A DNA stretch of 54,199 bases from Gammaproteobacteria bacterium (GTDB taxonomy: Bacteria > Pseudomonadota > Gammaproteobacteria > Thiohalobacterales > Thiohalobacteraceae), in assembly GCA_018819175.1 (NCBI GenBank), contig JAHJQQ010000003.1, forward strand, positions 1 to 54,199. The letters run 5' to 3'. The position numbers were made by a program, and so were the translations under genes. Below are positions 17,020-26,509 of the stretch, piece after piece. The notes under the pieces are model-generated. The model made no database searches, was not told the origin of the DNA, and was given only the letters and a program-made list of their open reading frames with translations. The first letter of the stretch is position 1. Each line of letters opens with the position of its first letter.

Positions 17020-17262
17020 TTGGCCAAAAAACGTACTGAACCTGTCGATTTCGAAACCGCCTTGAATGAATTGGAAGGGTTGGTGGAAAAGCTGGAACAG
17101 GGGGATATCAGCCTGGAGGCTTCATTGGCGGCCTTCGAACGCGGCATCCAACTGACCCGGACCTGCCAGGAGGCATTGAGCCAGGCCGAACAGAAAGTCG
17201 AGCAGTTGCTCAGCAAAAACGGTTCCGACCAGATTTCACCTTTTGACAGCAACGATGCCTGA
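17020..17262 (+). CDS. xseB: Exodeoxyribonuclease VII small subunit
   Basis: Small subunit of ExoVII, which degrades single-stranded DNA to oligonucleotides. 80 residues, normal for XseB. The conserved core FETALNELEGLVEKLEQG, LEASLAAFERGIQL and CQEALSQAEQKVEQL is present. The start is taken as TTG at 17020 (reading MAKKRTEPVDFE), with AAAGGGA about nine bases before it; upstream in-frame sequence does not resemble the family. The stop overlaps the ispA ATG by eight bases, the usual xseB-ispA arrangement. Confidence 0.9.
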   Translation: MAKKRTEPVDFETALNELEGLVEKLEQGDISLEASLAAFERGIQLTRTCQEALSQAEQKVEQLLSKNGSDQISPFDSNDA

Positions 17263-18178
17263 GCCCCGCAGTACCCCCAGTTCTGAGTCGCCCCTGCACG
17301 CATTTATCACTCAGCACCAAGCCCGTATCGAAGCCGCCCTTGAGCAGTATCTGCCCGGGCCGGATGTGCATCCTGCGCGCTTGCATCAGGCCATGCGTTA
17401 TGCCGTACTGGGAGGCGGTAAGCGCGTCAGGCCATTGTTGGTCTACGCCGCGGGCGCCGCAGTAGGTGCTCCGCTGGTCCGCCTGGATAGAGTGGCCGGC
17501 GCGCTGGAACTGATCCATGCCTATTCACTGGTACACGACGATCTGCCGGCCATGGATGATGATGACCTGCGCCGTGGTCGGCCCACCTGCCATCGCGCCT
17601 TCGACGAGGCCACCGCCATTCTCACCGGCGATGCCCTGCAGACCTTGGCATTCCAGATCCTGGCCCATGCACCTGAACTCGACGTTGAACCTCGTGTACG
17701 GCTGCGCATGATCGATACCCTGGCGCAGGCCTCGGGGTCGCGCGGCATGGCCGGTGGACAAGCCATCGATCTCGCCGCCGTCGGCCAGACCCTGGATATT
17801 GCCCAGTTGGAAGACATGCACATCCACAAGACGGGGGCACTCATCCGCGCCAGCGTCGTACTCGGCGCCCTGAGCTCGGACAATCTCGATGAAAAACGCC
17901 TGGGGCAGCTTGATCATTACGCCAAATGCATCGGGCTGGCCTTCCAGATCCAGGACGACATCCTGGATGTCACGGGCGATACCGCGACCCTGGGCAAGAC
18001 CGCCGGCGCCGACACCGCCCGCGCCAAACCCACCTACCCGGCGCTGCTGGGGCTGGACAGTGCGCGGGAACGCGCCGCGGGATTACTGGCCTCGGCACTG
18101 GAATCACTCAGCGGCTTTGGACCTGAAGCCGACGCCCTGCGCGGTCTGGCGGAATACATTATCCAGCGTCGCAACTGA
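17255..18178 (+). CDS. ispA: (2E,6E)-farnesyl diphosphate synthase
   Basis: Condenses IPP with DMAPP/GPP to farnesyl diphosphate. 307 residues. The first aspartate-rich motif DDLPAMD (95-101) and the second in QIQDDILDVTGD are present, with GGGKRVRP (IPP binding) upstream and the GQAIDL and KTGALI segments typical of IspA. The start ATG at 17255 lies inside the end of xseB. Part of the xseB-ispA-dxs operon that supplies isoprenoid precursors. Confidence 0.95.
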   Translation: MPEPRSTPSSESPLHAFITQHQARIEAALEQYLPGPDVHPARLHQAMRYAVLGGGKRVRPLLVYAAGAAVGAPLVRLDRVAGALELIHAYSLVHDDLPAMDDDDLRRGRPTCHRAFDEATAILTGDALQTLAFQILAHAPELDVEPRVRLRMIDTLAQASGSRGMAGGQAIDLAAVGQTLDIAQLEDMHIHKTGALIRASVVLGALSSDNLDEKRLGQLDHYAKCIGLAFQIQDDILDVTGDTATLGKTAGADTARAKPTYPALLGLDSARERAAGLLASALESLSGFGPEADALRGLAEYIIQRRN

Positions 18179-18340
18179 CCGCGGGTGGCGCGACTCTGAA
18201 CGCGAACCTGCGTTCTCCGCTCCGTTCGCGGGTAAGTCCACTTCTGCAAGACCACACAACCGACGCAGAAACACAGTGTTTCCTTGAATGTGCCTGGCCA
18301 CGCCCGGATAATGGCGCGTTTCCAGCCGTGCAAGCAGCCC

Positions 18341-20239
18341 ATGACCGGTCCCAAGACCTTTCCCCTGCTCGAGCAGATCGAGTCGCCCGACCAGTTGCGC
18401 CAGATGTCCGAGGCTCAACTGCCGGCGCTCGCGCGCGAGTTACGGGAATATCTCATCCAGAGTGTCAGCCGCACCGGCGGTCATCTCGCGGCGGGTCTAG
18501 GCACAGTGGAATTGACCATTGCCCTGCATTACATCTATGACACCCCGAACGACCGTCTGGTCTGGGATGTGGGTCACCAGAGCTATCCGCATAAAATCCT
18601 CACCGGCCGCCGCACACAGATGCCGAGCCTGCGCCAACAGGGTGGCTTGGCTGGATTCCCCAAACGCGATGAAAGTCCTTACGACAGTTTTGGTGTCGGT
18701 CATTCCAGTACATCCATCAGCGCCGCATTAGGTATGGCGTTGGCTGCCGGGCGCAAGGGTGATCAGCGCAAGGTTGTCGCGATTATCGGTGATGGCGCCA
18801 TGACCGCCGGCATGGCCTTCGAGGCGCTCAATCACGCCGGTGATCTGGATGCCAATCTGCTGGTGATCCTGAACGACAACGACATGTCGATCTCGCCGAA
18901 CGTCGGTGCGCTGTCCAATTATTTTGCGCGCGTGCTCTCCGGCCGCACCTACGCCACGATGCGCGAACAGGGCAAGAAGGTATTGAACAATCTGCCGCCG
19001 GTACGCGAACTGGCACGCCGCGCCGAAGAGCACATGAAAGGCATGGTGGTGCCCGGCACGCTGTTCGAAGAAATGGGTTTCAACTATCTCGGCCCCATCG
19101 ACGGCCATGATCTGCCGAGCTTGGTGAAGACGCTGCGCAATGTGCGCGCACTGCATGGTCCGCAATTGCTGCATATCGTCACCCGTAAAGGCAAAGGCTA
19201 CGCGCCTGCCGAAGCTAATCCCTGCGCCTATCATGGCGTGAGCACATTCGATCCGCGCGCCGGCATGGCCGCGAGCAGCGCACCGGGCGCGCCGACCTAT
19301 ACCGAGGTGTTCTCCGACTGGATCTGCGATATGGCGCTTCAGGATCCGACTCTGGTCGCGATCACACCGGCGATGCGCGAAGGCTCCGGTCTGGTGAAAT
19401 TTTCCGAGCGCTTTCCGCAACGTTATTTCGATGTCGGCATTGCCGAACAGCACAGCGTTACGCTCGCTGCGGGACTCGCCTGCGAAGGGCAGCATCCCGT
19501 CGTTGCAATCTATTCGACCTTTCTGCAGCGTGCCTACGATCAACTGATCCACGATGTGGCGTTACAAAATCTGCCGGTGACGTTTGCGATTGATCGTGCC
19601 GGACTGGTCGGCCCTGACGGCCCCACCCATGCCGGCAGTTTCGATTTGTCTTTTCTGCGTTGCGTGCCGAATCTGTTGGTGATGGCACCGGCGGATGAAA
19701 ACGAATGTCGACAGATGCTGTACACCGCACAGATTCACAATGGACCGGCAGCCGTGCGCTACCCGCGCGGCAAGGGGCCCGGTGTCGCCATTGAAAAACA
19801 GATGACGGCTTTACCTATCGGTCGCGCGGATATTCGGCGGCGCGGCACATCGATTGCCTTGTTGGCGTTCGGCAGCCTGGTGGCACCCGCACAGCAGGTT
19901 GCGGACAACCTCGATGCAACTCTGGTTAATATGCGTTTCGTCAAACCACTGGATAGTGCGCTGATTCTGGAACTGGCCAAAAGCCATGACTGGCTGATTA
20001 CACTTGAGGAAAACGCTGTAGCCGGCGGTGCCGGCAGCGCGGTAAACGAAGTACTCGCCAACCAGGGTGTTGTCATCAACACACTGAATCTGGGGCTGCC
20101 CGATTCGTTTATTGAACATGGCAGCCGCGAACAACTGCTCGCCGATTGTGGTTTGGATGCGGCCGGTATCGAGGCCAGTATCCGTGCGCGACTCGCGGCG
20201 TTTGATTGTGCACGTCCCGCCAGTCGATTAATATCTTAG
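18341..20239 (+). CDS. dxs: 1-deoxy-D-xylulose-5-phosphate synthase
   Basis: Thiamine-diphosphate enzyme that makes DXP from pyruvate and glyceraldehyde 3-phosphate, first step of the MEP pathway. About 632 residues. The N-terminal ThDP motif GDGAMTAG...NDNDMSIS, the conserved VSRTGGHLAAGLGTVELT and WDVGHQSYPHKILTGRR, and the catalytic glutamate in VGIAEQHSVTLAAG are visible. The start at 18341 (MTGPKTFPLLEQIES) aligns best with known Dxs; in-frame ATG/TTG codons at 18311 and 18284 are alternatives and none has a clear ribosome binding site. Follows ispA. Confidence 0.94.
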   Translation: MTGPKTFPLLEQIESPDQLRQMSEAQLPALARELREYLIQSVSRTGGHLAAGLGTVELTIALHYIYDTPNDRLVWDVGHQSYPHKILTGRRTQMPSLRQQGGLAGFPKRDESPYDSFGVGHSSTSISAALGMALAAGRKGDQRKVVAIIGDGAMTAGMAFEALNHAGDLDANLLVILNDNDMSISPNVGALSNYFARVLSGRTYATMREQGKKVLNNLPPVRELARRAEEHMKGMVVPGTLFEEMGFNYLGPIDGHDLPSLVKTLRNVRALHGPQLLHIVTRKGKGYAPAEANPCAYHGVSTFDPRAGMAASSAPGAPTYTEVFSDWICDMALQDPTLVAITPAMREGSGLVKFSERFPQRYFDVGIAEQHSVTLAAGLACEGQHPVVAIYSTFLQRAYDQLIHDVALQNLPVTFAIDRAGLVGPDGPTHAGSFDLSFLRCVPNLLVMAPADENECRQMLYTAQIHNGPAAVRYPRGKGPGVAIEKQMTALPIGRADIRRRGTSIALLAFGSLVAPAQQVADNLDATLVNMRFVKPLDSALILELAKSHDWLITLEENAVAGGAGSAVNEVLANQGVVINTLNLGLPDSFIEHGSREQLLADCGLDAAGIEASIRARLAAFDCARPASRLIS

Positions 20240-20264
20240 TCCGTAAGTCAGGAATTTCTTCACT

Positions 20265-20651
20265 GTGCCCGGCATCTATACTCTCAAAGTGCTGACCGAA
20301 TTCGCCTCCGCGCACACCCTGCGCGACTATCCGGGCGCCTGCGCGCGCATGCACGGCCATAACTGGAAGGTTGAGGTCGAGGTCAAGGCCCGTGCACTGG
20401 ACAATGTCGGCATGGGCGTGGATTTCAAAGTCATCAAGACGGCCGCGCGCGATATCGGCGACCGACTCGATCACCGTTATCTGAATGAGATTCAACCCTT
20501 CACCGAGATCAATCCGACGGCGGAAAACATCGCCGCCTATTTTTATCGCGAACTGGTCAGCGCATTGAACAATGAACGCATTCAGGTGAGCTCGGTGACT
20601 CTCTGGGAAACCGACCGCGCCTGTGTCCGCTATGCCGAGGAAGCCGTATGA
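20265..20651 (+). CDS. queD: 6-carboxy-5,6,7,8-tetrahydropterin synthase
   Basis: Converts dihydroneopterin triphosphate to 6-carboxytetrahydropterin for queuosine synthesis. 128 residues. Zinc ligands His17, His30 and His32 (ASAHTL, MHGHNW) and the catalytic Cys26 (YPGACARMHGH) are present, with VDFKVIK and the C-terminal ETDRACVRY. The start is GTG at 20265 with a weak AGGAA upstream. Its TGA overlaps the folE2 ATG (ATGA), so the two are translated together: FolE2 makes the QueD substrate precursor from GTP. Confidence 0.92.
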   Translation: MPGIYTLKVLTEFASAHTLRDYPGACARMHGHNWKVEVEVKARALDNVGMGVDFKVIKTAARDIGDRLDHRYLNEIQPFTEINPTAENIAAYFYRELVSALNNERIQVSSVTLWETDRACVRYAEEAV

Positions 20652-21490
20652 GCAAGCCCACACCCATCAACCGCAACGAGGGTGAAATGCCCGGTGAGAT
20701 GCCCGCTGAAATGGAAGACGTGCAAGGTCGGGCAGATACCCGCCGCATCGCCATCGACAAGGTCGGCATCAAGGATATCCGGCACCCGGTGCGCGTATCC
20801 GATCGTTCCGGCGGCGAGCAGCACACCATCGCCACCTTCAACATGTATGTGAACCTGCCGCACAATTTCAAAGGCACGCACATGTCACGCTTCGTGGAGA
20901 TTCTGAATCGTCACGAGCGTGAAATAACGGTGACCTCGTTCAAAGAAATGCTGTCCGAAATGACCGAGGTGCTGGAAGCCGAGGCCGGTCATATCGAAAT
21001 GCGTTTCCCCTACTTCGTTAACAAGGCCGCACCCGTGTCCGGTGTGCAGAGCCTGATGGACTACGACGTCACTTTCATCGGCGAAATCTGCGATGGCGAA
21101 CCGCAGATGAACATCAAGATCGTGATCCCGGTCACCAGTCTGTGCCCCTGCTCCAAGAAGATCTCCGAACGCGGCGCCCACAATCAACGCTCACACGTCA
21201 CGTTGGATGTGCGTACCCGCGACTTCATCTGGATCGAGGAACTGATCGACATCGTCGAGAAAGAGGCCTCCTGCGAACTCTACGGCCTGCTCAAACGCCC
21301 CGATGAAAAACACGTCACCGAACGCGCCTACGACAATCCGAAGTTCGTCGAAGACATGGTACGCGACGTCGCCGCGCGTCTGAACGAGAATGACCGCATT
21401 GGCGCGTACACCGTGGAATCGGAGAATTTCGAATCAATTCACAATCACTCGGCCTATGCGATGATTGTGAATGACAAAAGCAGGGACTAG
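20648..21490 (+). CDS. folE2: GTP cyclohydrolase FolE2
   Basis: Type IB GTP cyclohydrolase that makes 7,8-dihydroneopterin triphosphate, entry to folate and queuosine. 280 residues. The metal/catalytic cysteine lies in VTSLCPCSKKISERGAHNQR, and AIDKVGIKDIRHPV and ESFESIHNHSAYA-type C-terminal motif (FESIHNHSAYA) are seen. FolE2 does not strictly need zinc. Overlap with queD makes a dedicated pterin unit; no zinc-uptake-regulator site was noticed. The stop TAG lies in a heptad hairpin that runs to the convergent carrier gene. Confidence 0.95.
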   Translation: MSKPTPINRNEGEMPGEMPAEMEDVQGRADTRRIAIDKVGIKDIRHPVRVSDRSGGEQHTIATFNMYVNLPHNFKGTHMSRFVEILNRHEREITVTSFKEMLSEMTEVLEAEAGHIEMRFPYFVNKAAPVSGVQSLMDYDVTFIGEICDGEPQMNIKIVIPVTSLCPCSKKISERGAHNQRSHVTLDVRTRDFIWIEELIDIVEKEASCELYGLLKRPDEKHVTERAYDNPKFVEDMVRDVAARLNENDRIGAYTVESENFESIHNHSAYAMIVNDKSRD

Positions 21491-21543
21491 GTTCTAGGTT
21501 GGGGTTGGAGGGTTTCCCCTCGGCCCTAGCACCTCGTCCCTGA
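21485..21543. repeat. Heptad-periodic hairpin between folE2 and the carrier gene
   Basis: Left arm GGGACTAGGTTCTAGGTTGG, right arm CCTCGGCCCTAGCACCTCG plus TCCCTG, with KAGG spaced every 7 bases in both arms. It overlaps the folE2 stop codon and ends two bases before the stop side of the convergent carrier gene, so it may act as a two-way terminator. Confidence 0.7.
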
Positions 21544-21544
21544 A

Positions 21545-23434
21545 CTAAAACATCACCTGCAACATCCCCAGCATGACCACCAGGAACAACACCGTCATAA
21601 TGCCGCCCGCGCGCAGGAAATCTTTTACCTTATAACCTGCCGGACCCATGATCAGGGCGTTCACTTGATGCGTTGGTATCAGGAATGAATTGGATGTCGC
21701 CAACGCGACGGTCAAGGCAAACACGGCCGGATTAACACCCTCCACACCGGCGGCAGTCGCCTGTACGGCGATGTTCACAGCCAACGGCACCAACAACACG
21801 GTGGCGCCGACATTGGACATTACCAGCGTGAAGAAGGTTGCCAGAACGGCGATCACGGCCTGCAGCACAAACGGGCTCACATCATTGCCAAACAAATCCA
21901 GGGTGTGTACGGCGATCCATTGCGCGGTACCGGAATGCTCAACAGCCGCGCCCAGCGGTATCAGACTCGCGAGCAGGAACACGGTTTTCCAGCTCACCGC
22001 ACGATAGGCCTCATCGATCGAAATGACGTTCGTGATGACCATGCCCATTGCGCCGGTCAACAAGGCGACGGACAAGCGCACATCGGTAAATAAAATCATA
22101 CCCAGGGCGAGGAGGAAGAAACTCAGCGCACAGGGCACCTTGTGCGGCCGTAGTTCTTCATGCGGATATTCGGTGGTAACCACCACGAAATCGGGATCTT
22201 TCTCCAGACGCGCCAACTGATTCCAGGCCACATGGCAGATCAACGTATCACCACCTTGCAACGGTAGATCCACTGCATTTTCGTCTTCGCGGATCGCCTT
22301 GCCCTGACGATGGATAGCCAGCAAAGTCAGTCCATAACTCTTGCGCAGCCAGACTTCACGTGAAGTTTTGCCGACCAGACTCGAGCTCGGCGGTATCACG
22401 ATCTCGGCAATACCCGCCTTGGTCGGCATCAGGGCCGAGGCCAGCACTTCGATATCCGGGCGTATCTGCGCTTGAACGGTCTCGCCAAAACGTTCGACGG
22501 CGTATTGCGAGGCCAGCACCCCTAATACCTGCCCCGCAGCGATCTCCACATCGCGCGTCAGACCACCGGGGGCCAGACGTAATTTGTCATCCGCCTTCAT
22601 GGCGATAATGCGGATATAAAATTCACGCTCGATATCTTCGACCCGTTTACCGATGACATCGCTCTCAGCAGGCACATGCACTTCATACAGCGCGTAGTCG
22701 AGGCCATAGACCCGCTTGATGTAATCGATAGTGCTTTTTGTGGACATCATTTCCATGGCGCCACTGCTCTTCGGTAAAACTTTACGGCCGGCAAAAACGA
22801 AATAGACAATCCCGGTAATCAGCAGAGCCAGACCAATCGGTGTCACGGCGAACAGGCTGAAGGTTTCCATCTCCTCTAGCCCCTTCTTACCCAGGGCATG
22901 ATTGGAGGTCTTGATCAGGTCATTTAAGAGAATAAGCGGACTGGAACCGATCATCGTTACGGTACCGCCGAGAATGGCACTGAAGCCCATCGGCATGAGC
23001 ATGCGCGACAGCGGCAGACCGGTACGCGCCGAAATACGACTCACCACCGGTAAAAACAAGGCCGCCGCACCGACGTTCTGCATAAAGCTGGAGATGATAC
23101 CGACCGTACCGGAAATCAGCGGAATGATGCGCTTTTCCGTGGTACCGCCAATCCGGAGAATGTAATTGGCCACCGCTCCCATCAGACCGGTCTTATCCAG
23201 ACCGGCGCCTATGATCATCACAGCGATAATGGATATCACGGCATTACTCGCAAAACCGTCGAATAAATGCGCGGTATCGACCAGAGGCGGTACGAACGGA
23301 ACGACCGTCGTCAGACCCAGCAGCACCATGACCAGTATCGCCGCGACATCGACGCGTACGACTTCAGATACAAACAGATAAATGGTAAGTGCGAGAAAAC
23401 CCAGCACCCACATCATATCAGCGGTAAGTTCCAT
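21545..23434 (-). CDS. SLC13-type anion permease with TrkA-C domains
   Basis: Predicted sodium-coupled inner-membrane carrier of 629 residues (ArsB/NhaD/DASS superfamily). About five to six membrane segments occupy residues 5-215, including IISSFMQNVGAAALFLPV and GGTVTMIGSSPLILLNDL; a cytoplasmic region about 240-415 carries two TrkA-C (RCK-C) modules (DVIGKRVEDIEREFYIRIIA, SLVGKTSREVWLRKSYGL..); a second set of membrane segments follows with MSNVGATVLLVPLAV and ATSNSFLIPTHQVNALIMGP. Relatives transport sulfate or dicarboxylates. Start ATG at 23434 (MELTADMMW) has GGAATTG upstream. Confidence 0.85.
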   Translation of the reverse strand: MELTADMMWVLGFLALTIYLFVSEVVRVDVAAILVMVLLGLTTVVPFVPPLVDTAHLFDGFASNAVISIIAVMIIGAGLDKTGLMGAVANYILRIGGTTEKRIIPLISGTVGIISSFMQNVGAAALFLPVVSRISARTGLPLSRMLMPMGFSAILGGTVTMIGSSPLILLNDLIKTSNHALGKKGLEEMETFSLFAVTPIGLALLITGIVYFVFAGRKVLPKSSGAMEMMSTKSTIDYIKRVYGLDYALYEVHVPAESDVIGKRVEDIEREFYIRIIAMKADDKLRLAPGGLTRDVEIAAGQVLGVLASQYAVERFGETVQAQIRPDIEVLASALMPTKAGIAEIVIPPSSSLVGKTSREVWLRKSYGLTLLAIHRQGKAIREDENAVDLPLQGGDTLICHVAWNQLARLEKDPDFVVVTTEYPHEELRPHKVPCALSFFLLALGMILFTDVRLSVALLTGAMGMVITNVISIDEAYRAVSWKTVFLLASLIPLGAAVEHSGTAQWIAVHTLDLFGNDVSPFVLQAVIAVLATFFTLVMSNVGATVLLVPLAVNIAVQATAAGVEGVNPAVFALTVALATSNSFLIPTHQVNALIMGPAGYKVKDFLRAGGIMTVLFLVVMLGMLQVMF

Positions 23435-23619
23435 AACAATTCCAGGACGAGTTACATAATGACTCAGCGATGCGCAGACCAGGCTGCACACCACCCAAAA
23501 TCACAGGCATATACTGCGGGGAGGCGCATTTTAGCGCGTAAACAATCTATCGGCCACCGCTAATATCGGGTCAATCCTTAAATCGCGGTCGGCAGACAGT
23601 ACAGAGCGGACAACAGCAG

Positions 23620-24354
23620 CTAGTATTTCTGTCGCAGAATCAGGCGTTGGCCGTCGTTCTGCATTTCCAGACGCCCCAGGAAGGACATCCCCAGCAGGGG
23701 AATGTCCGGCATATTGCCCTCCATGACCATGCACGGCACATTGCGTAACTGAATATCCCCGACCTTCACCATATCGAGCATGACGCTGTACACCGGTTCG
23801 ACCCGTGACGCCGTAATCACCTGCCCCGGCTCGCCGACCACGCGATAATCGATCCCCAGCCTGCGCGCCTGCGCGGAACTGATCGCGATCGTGCTGGCGC
23901 CGGTATCGACAAGAAACTGGATCGGCATGCCATTAATCGAACCGGTGGTTTTGAACATGCCATTCAGATCACGAAACACATGCACTTCCGAACGCTCCGC
24001 CTTTTTATAGCTGGAACGGATTTTCGAACCTAGCGGATAACGACGCTGCACACCGTCGAGCTCCAGCATTGCACTCGCACCATCCGTGCTGATCAGGCGG
24101 ATGCCGTCCGGCGTGCTCTCGCCGGGTTTGAGTTTGTGTTGAACATCATCGACACGAATCACAACCTGATCACGAAAGGTCGCCAGCAGCTCGATATCGG
24201 CTGCCGGCGACGGCATGGATAGGGTCAGAAGAAAGATCGTAACCGCGCACAACAACCCGATGCGTACGGCATTGGTATTACCGGCATCAACTCGCAGCAA
24301 GGGCACTGCGCAGTCCATCATTGACACCCGATACGGACTTAAGGGCTTTGACAT
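23620..24354 (-). CDS. Retropepsin-like aspartic protease, membrane-anchored or secreted
   Basis: 244 residues. An N-terminal hydrophobic segment (about 32-48, IGLLCAVTIFLLTLSM) suggests export or a membrane anchor. The C-terminal half is a clan AA single-lobe protease domain: catalytic motif FLVDTGAST (Asp150), VITASR flap-region sequence, and the hydrophobic-hydrophobic-Gly motif IPLLGMSFLGRLE. It matches the bacterial TIGR02281-type retropepsin family. Such proteins act as dimers. Start at 24354 (MSKPLSPYRV) has GAGG six bases upstream. A second, shorter relative lies at 42438-42905. Confidence 0.82.
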   Translation of the reverse strand: MSKPLSPYRVSMMDCAVPLLRVDAGNTNAVRIGLLCAVTIFLLTLSMPSPAADIELLATFRDQVVIRVDDVQHKLKPGESTPDGIRLISTDGASAMLELDGVQRRYPLGSKIRSSYKKAERSEVHVFRDLNGMFKTTGSINGMPIQFLVDTGASTIAISSAQARRLGIDYRVVGEPGQVITASRVEPVYSVMLDMVKVGDIQLRNVPCMVMEGNMPDIPLLGMSFLGRLEMQNDGQRLILRQKY

Positions 24355-24549
24355 GGTGCGCCTCGGTGTTGGCGTCGAAGAAGGCACGATGCATCGGGGT
24401 AATTTTTGCACATGCCGGCATAATTCGTTAAGCATTAAATCCAATTCATTCGGCTCGAAGCGTATTTCATTATCGTCCTGGCCCCGCGGGGATTCCAACT
24501 ATTGGATCAGTTCACCGCGAGTCAGCCCTGATCAGCAGGCTCCGCGTCA

Positions 24550-25911
24550 TCAACCCGCCGCCTTGAGGCAATCCTCCAGGCGCTCCGCATGCAGCGCCAA
24601 AGCCCCGCAGCTATCATCCTTACACTCCAGATCGTAAAACTCACCGAAGGCACGCAACAGGTTCCGGATCTGCCAACGCAGCTCGTTCTGCATCAGATCG
24701 ATCTCATTGAGCTCAGCCAGCACACTCTCATCAGGTTCCTGCGCCAATGAACCGAGCCAGGTGGTCAACTCGATACGTACCAGGCCCGATGAAACCATCA
24801 TGGTCTGCACACGGCGCGCGGAACGCAGCACATGCTGGCCGCAGCTGCGGATATTCGAGGTCTCCAGGCTGTCGACCATGGCCTGCAGATAACCGACCGC
24901 TTCCTGCAAGGACTCACCACGTTGTTGCAGACGCAGCCCCATCGTGGCGACACCACCATAGGCATCGACGAGGGTCTGGCTCAGGCCCGATCGCTTCAAG
25001 ACCGATACCATCGCCTGAAAGACGGAATAGAAGTGCGTATAGGCATTGAGATTGAGATAGGGCAATGTGTCGTACAGATTTCGTCCCAGCTTTTCAAACT
25101 GTCTGACGCGGATGGCCTGCACACTGTCGGCAATGGCGACCACCTGCCCCAGCAGACCCAACTGATCTTCTCCAGTGCCGACCGGATAACCCGTGCCATC
25201 GCAGCGTTCATGATGCTGCATGACCGCATCTGCAGCCGCAGACGATACCCCCGGGAGATGATCCAGCAGCATCCGGCCGGTGATGACATGGCTCTGGATC
25301 GCACGCCACTCCGGCGGCGTGAGCGGACCGTTCTTGTTGAGGATGGCCGGATCGATGTGCAGGAGTCCTGCATCATGCGTCAGTCCGGCCAGGAAAGCGG
25401 ATTGAATGTCCTGGTGGCTCAACTTGAGTTCCCGTGCCAGCAGCGCGGCAAGCCCGGCGCAGAACAGCCCCTTCTCGAATTCACTCGGCAGCTCGTGCTC
25501 CAGTACGGTGAGTTTCTGCCACAACATCGTATGGAATTCGCTTTTCACCGATAGCTCATTGCACAAGGCAATGGACCCGAGTCGGTCATGCAGATGGCCA
25601 AGATCAGGATATTTCTCGTGCAGGCATGCGAAGCGTTCCGCCAACCGCTGCCCATTCAGGCCATCAGCGACGGCAACCTGCTCTTCAAGTGGCTTGATAA
25701 GTTTGTGACGGAGAATACGCTCGGCAATATTCGAATCGATGCGAACGCCTTTGCGGACCAGAATGACACCATTGGCATTGACGATATCCGTGGTGGTCAG
25801 CACCACATGGTCCTGATTAACGCCGGCCAGGCGCGCCGCGTAAAAGTTGGTGTCGGAATCAGCCGCACCCAACTCTTCACCACCCACGACACGTTGGTTA
25901 CTCAAACTCAC
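24550..25911 (-). CDS. HD-GYP domain protein (variant c-di-GMP phosphodiesterase)
   Basis: 453 residues. N-terminal region about 25-80 resembles the DUF3391-like lead-in (VNANGVILVRKGVRID). HD-GYP core about 145-260: HD pair H179-D180 in LTHDAGLLHI, H208, HHE 233-235 and DGTGYP 238-243. The usual HDxGK is HDAGL here, so one residue linked to activity is changed. A ~190-residue helical C-terminal region of unknown role follows. No receiver domain. Likely degrades or senses c-di-GMP. Confidence 0.85.
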   Translation of the reverse strand: MSLSNQRVVGGEELGAADSDTNFYAARLAGVNQDHVVLTTTDIVNANGVILVRKGVRIDSNIAERILRHKLIKPLEEQVAVADGLNGQRLAERFACLHEKYPDLGHLHDRLGSIALCNELSVKSEFHTMLWQKLTVLEHELPSEFEKGLFCAGLAALLARELKLSHQDIQSAFLAGLTHDAGLLHIDPAILNKNGPLTPPEWRAIQSHVITGRMLLDHLPGVSSAAADAVMQHHERCDGTGYPVGTGEDQLGLLGQVVAIADSVQAIRVRQFEKLGRNLYDTLPYLNLNAYTHFYSVFQAMVSVLKRSGLSQTLVDAYGGVATMGLRLQQRGESLQEAVGYLQAMVDSLETSNIRSCGQHVLRSARRVQTMMVSSGLVRIELTTWLGSLAQEPDESVLAELNEIDLMQNELRWQIRNLLRAFGEFYDLECKDDSCGALALHAERLEDCLKAAG

Positions 25912-26014
25912 CCCCGGAAGATTTTATTGAATATTGCGAGTACCGCCCGTCATTCAGGGCCAAGTCCGAGGACAGGCGTACTGAGGCTATAAATCGGCGG
26001 CCATACCCCCTTCT

Positions 26015-26509
26015 TTAGTGCGCGATTGCCAGAACACCCCATAATAAAAGGCTGGCCGCCAAACCGGCGAGCACGTCATCGAACATAATACCGAGCCCCC
26101 CGTGCAGGGAACGATCGGCCACGCGAATCGGCCAGGGTTTGAGGATGTCGAAGAACCGGAAAGCGACAAAGCCGGCCAGGACCCAGATCCAACCCGGCGG
26201 AGCCCAGGCCATGGTAACGAGGAAACCCACCACTTCGTCCCAGACGATGCCGGGATGATCGTGCACCTGCAGCGCCCGCGCCGTGCGTCCACAGAGATAC
26301 ACACCCAGGCCGAAGGCAATCACAACGAGACTCAGATACAACACGCCGGGGAGTTGCACGCAGAGCAGATACAGCGGGATAGCCACCAGCGTCCCCGCCG
26401 TACCCGGCGCACGCGGAAACAAACCGCTGCCAAAACCCAGGGCGATAAAATGTCCCGGATCGCGCAACAGCGCTGCCGGTATCTTGACCTTGGTTTTCGC
26501 CTCGGTCAT
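26015..26509 (-). CDS. pgpA: Phosphatidylglycerophosphatase A
   Basis: Dephosphorylates phosphatidylglycerophosphate at the inner membrane. 164 residues. Family signature GFGSGLFPRAPGTAGTLVA, the acidic IVWDEVVGF, FRFFDILKPWPI and a conserved IMFDDVLAGL segment, with four hydrophobic segments. Its ATG overlaps the stop of thiL by four bases (ATGA), so they are co-translated. Last gene of the rib/nus/thi block. Confidence 0.94.
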   Translation of the reverse strand: MTEAKTKVKIPAALLRDPGHFIALGFGSGLFPRAPGTAGTLVAIPLYLLCVQLPGVLYLSLVVIAFGLGVYLCGRTARALQVHDHPGIVWDEVVGFLVTMAWAPPGWIWVLAGFVAFRFFDILKPWPIRVADRSLHGGLGIMFDDVLAGLAASLLLWGVLAIAH

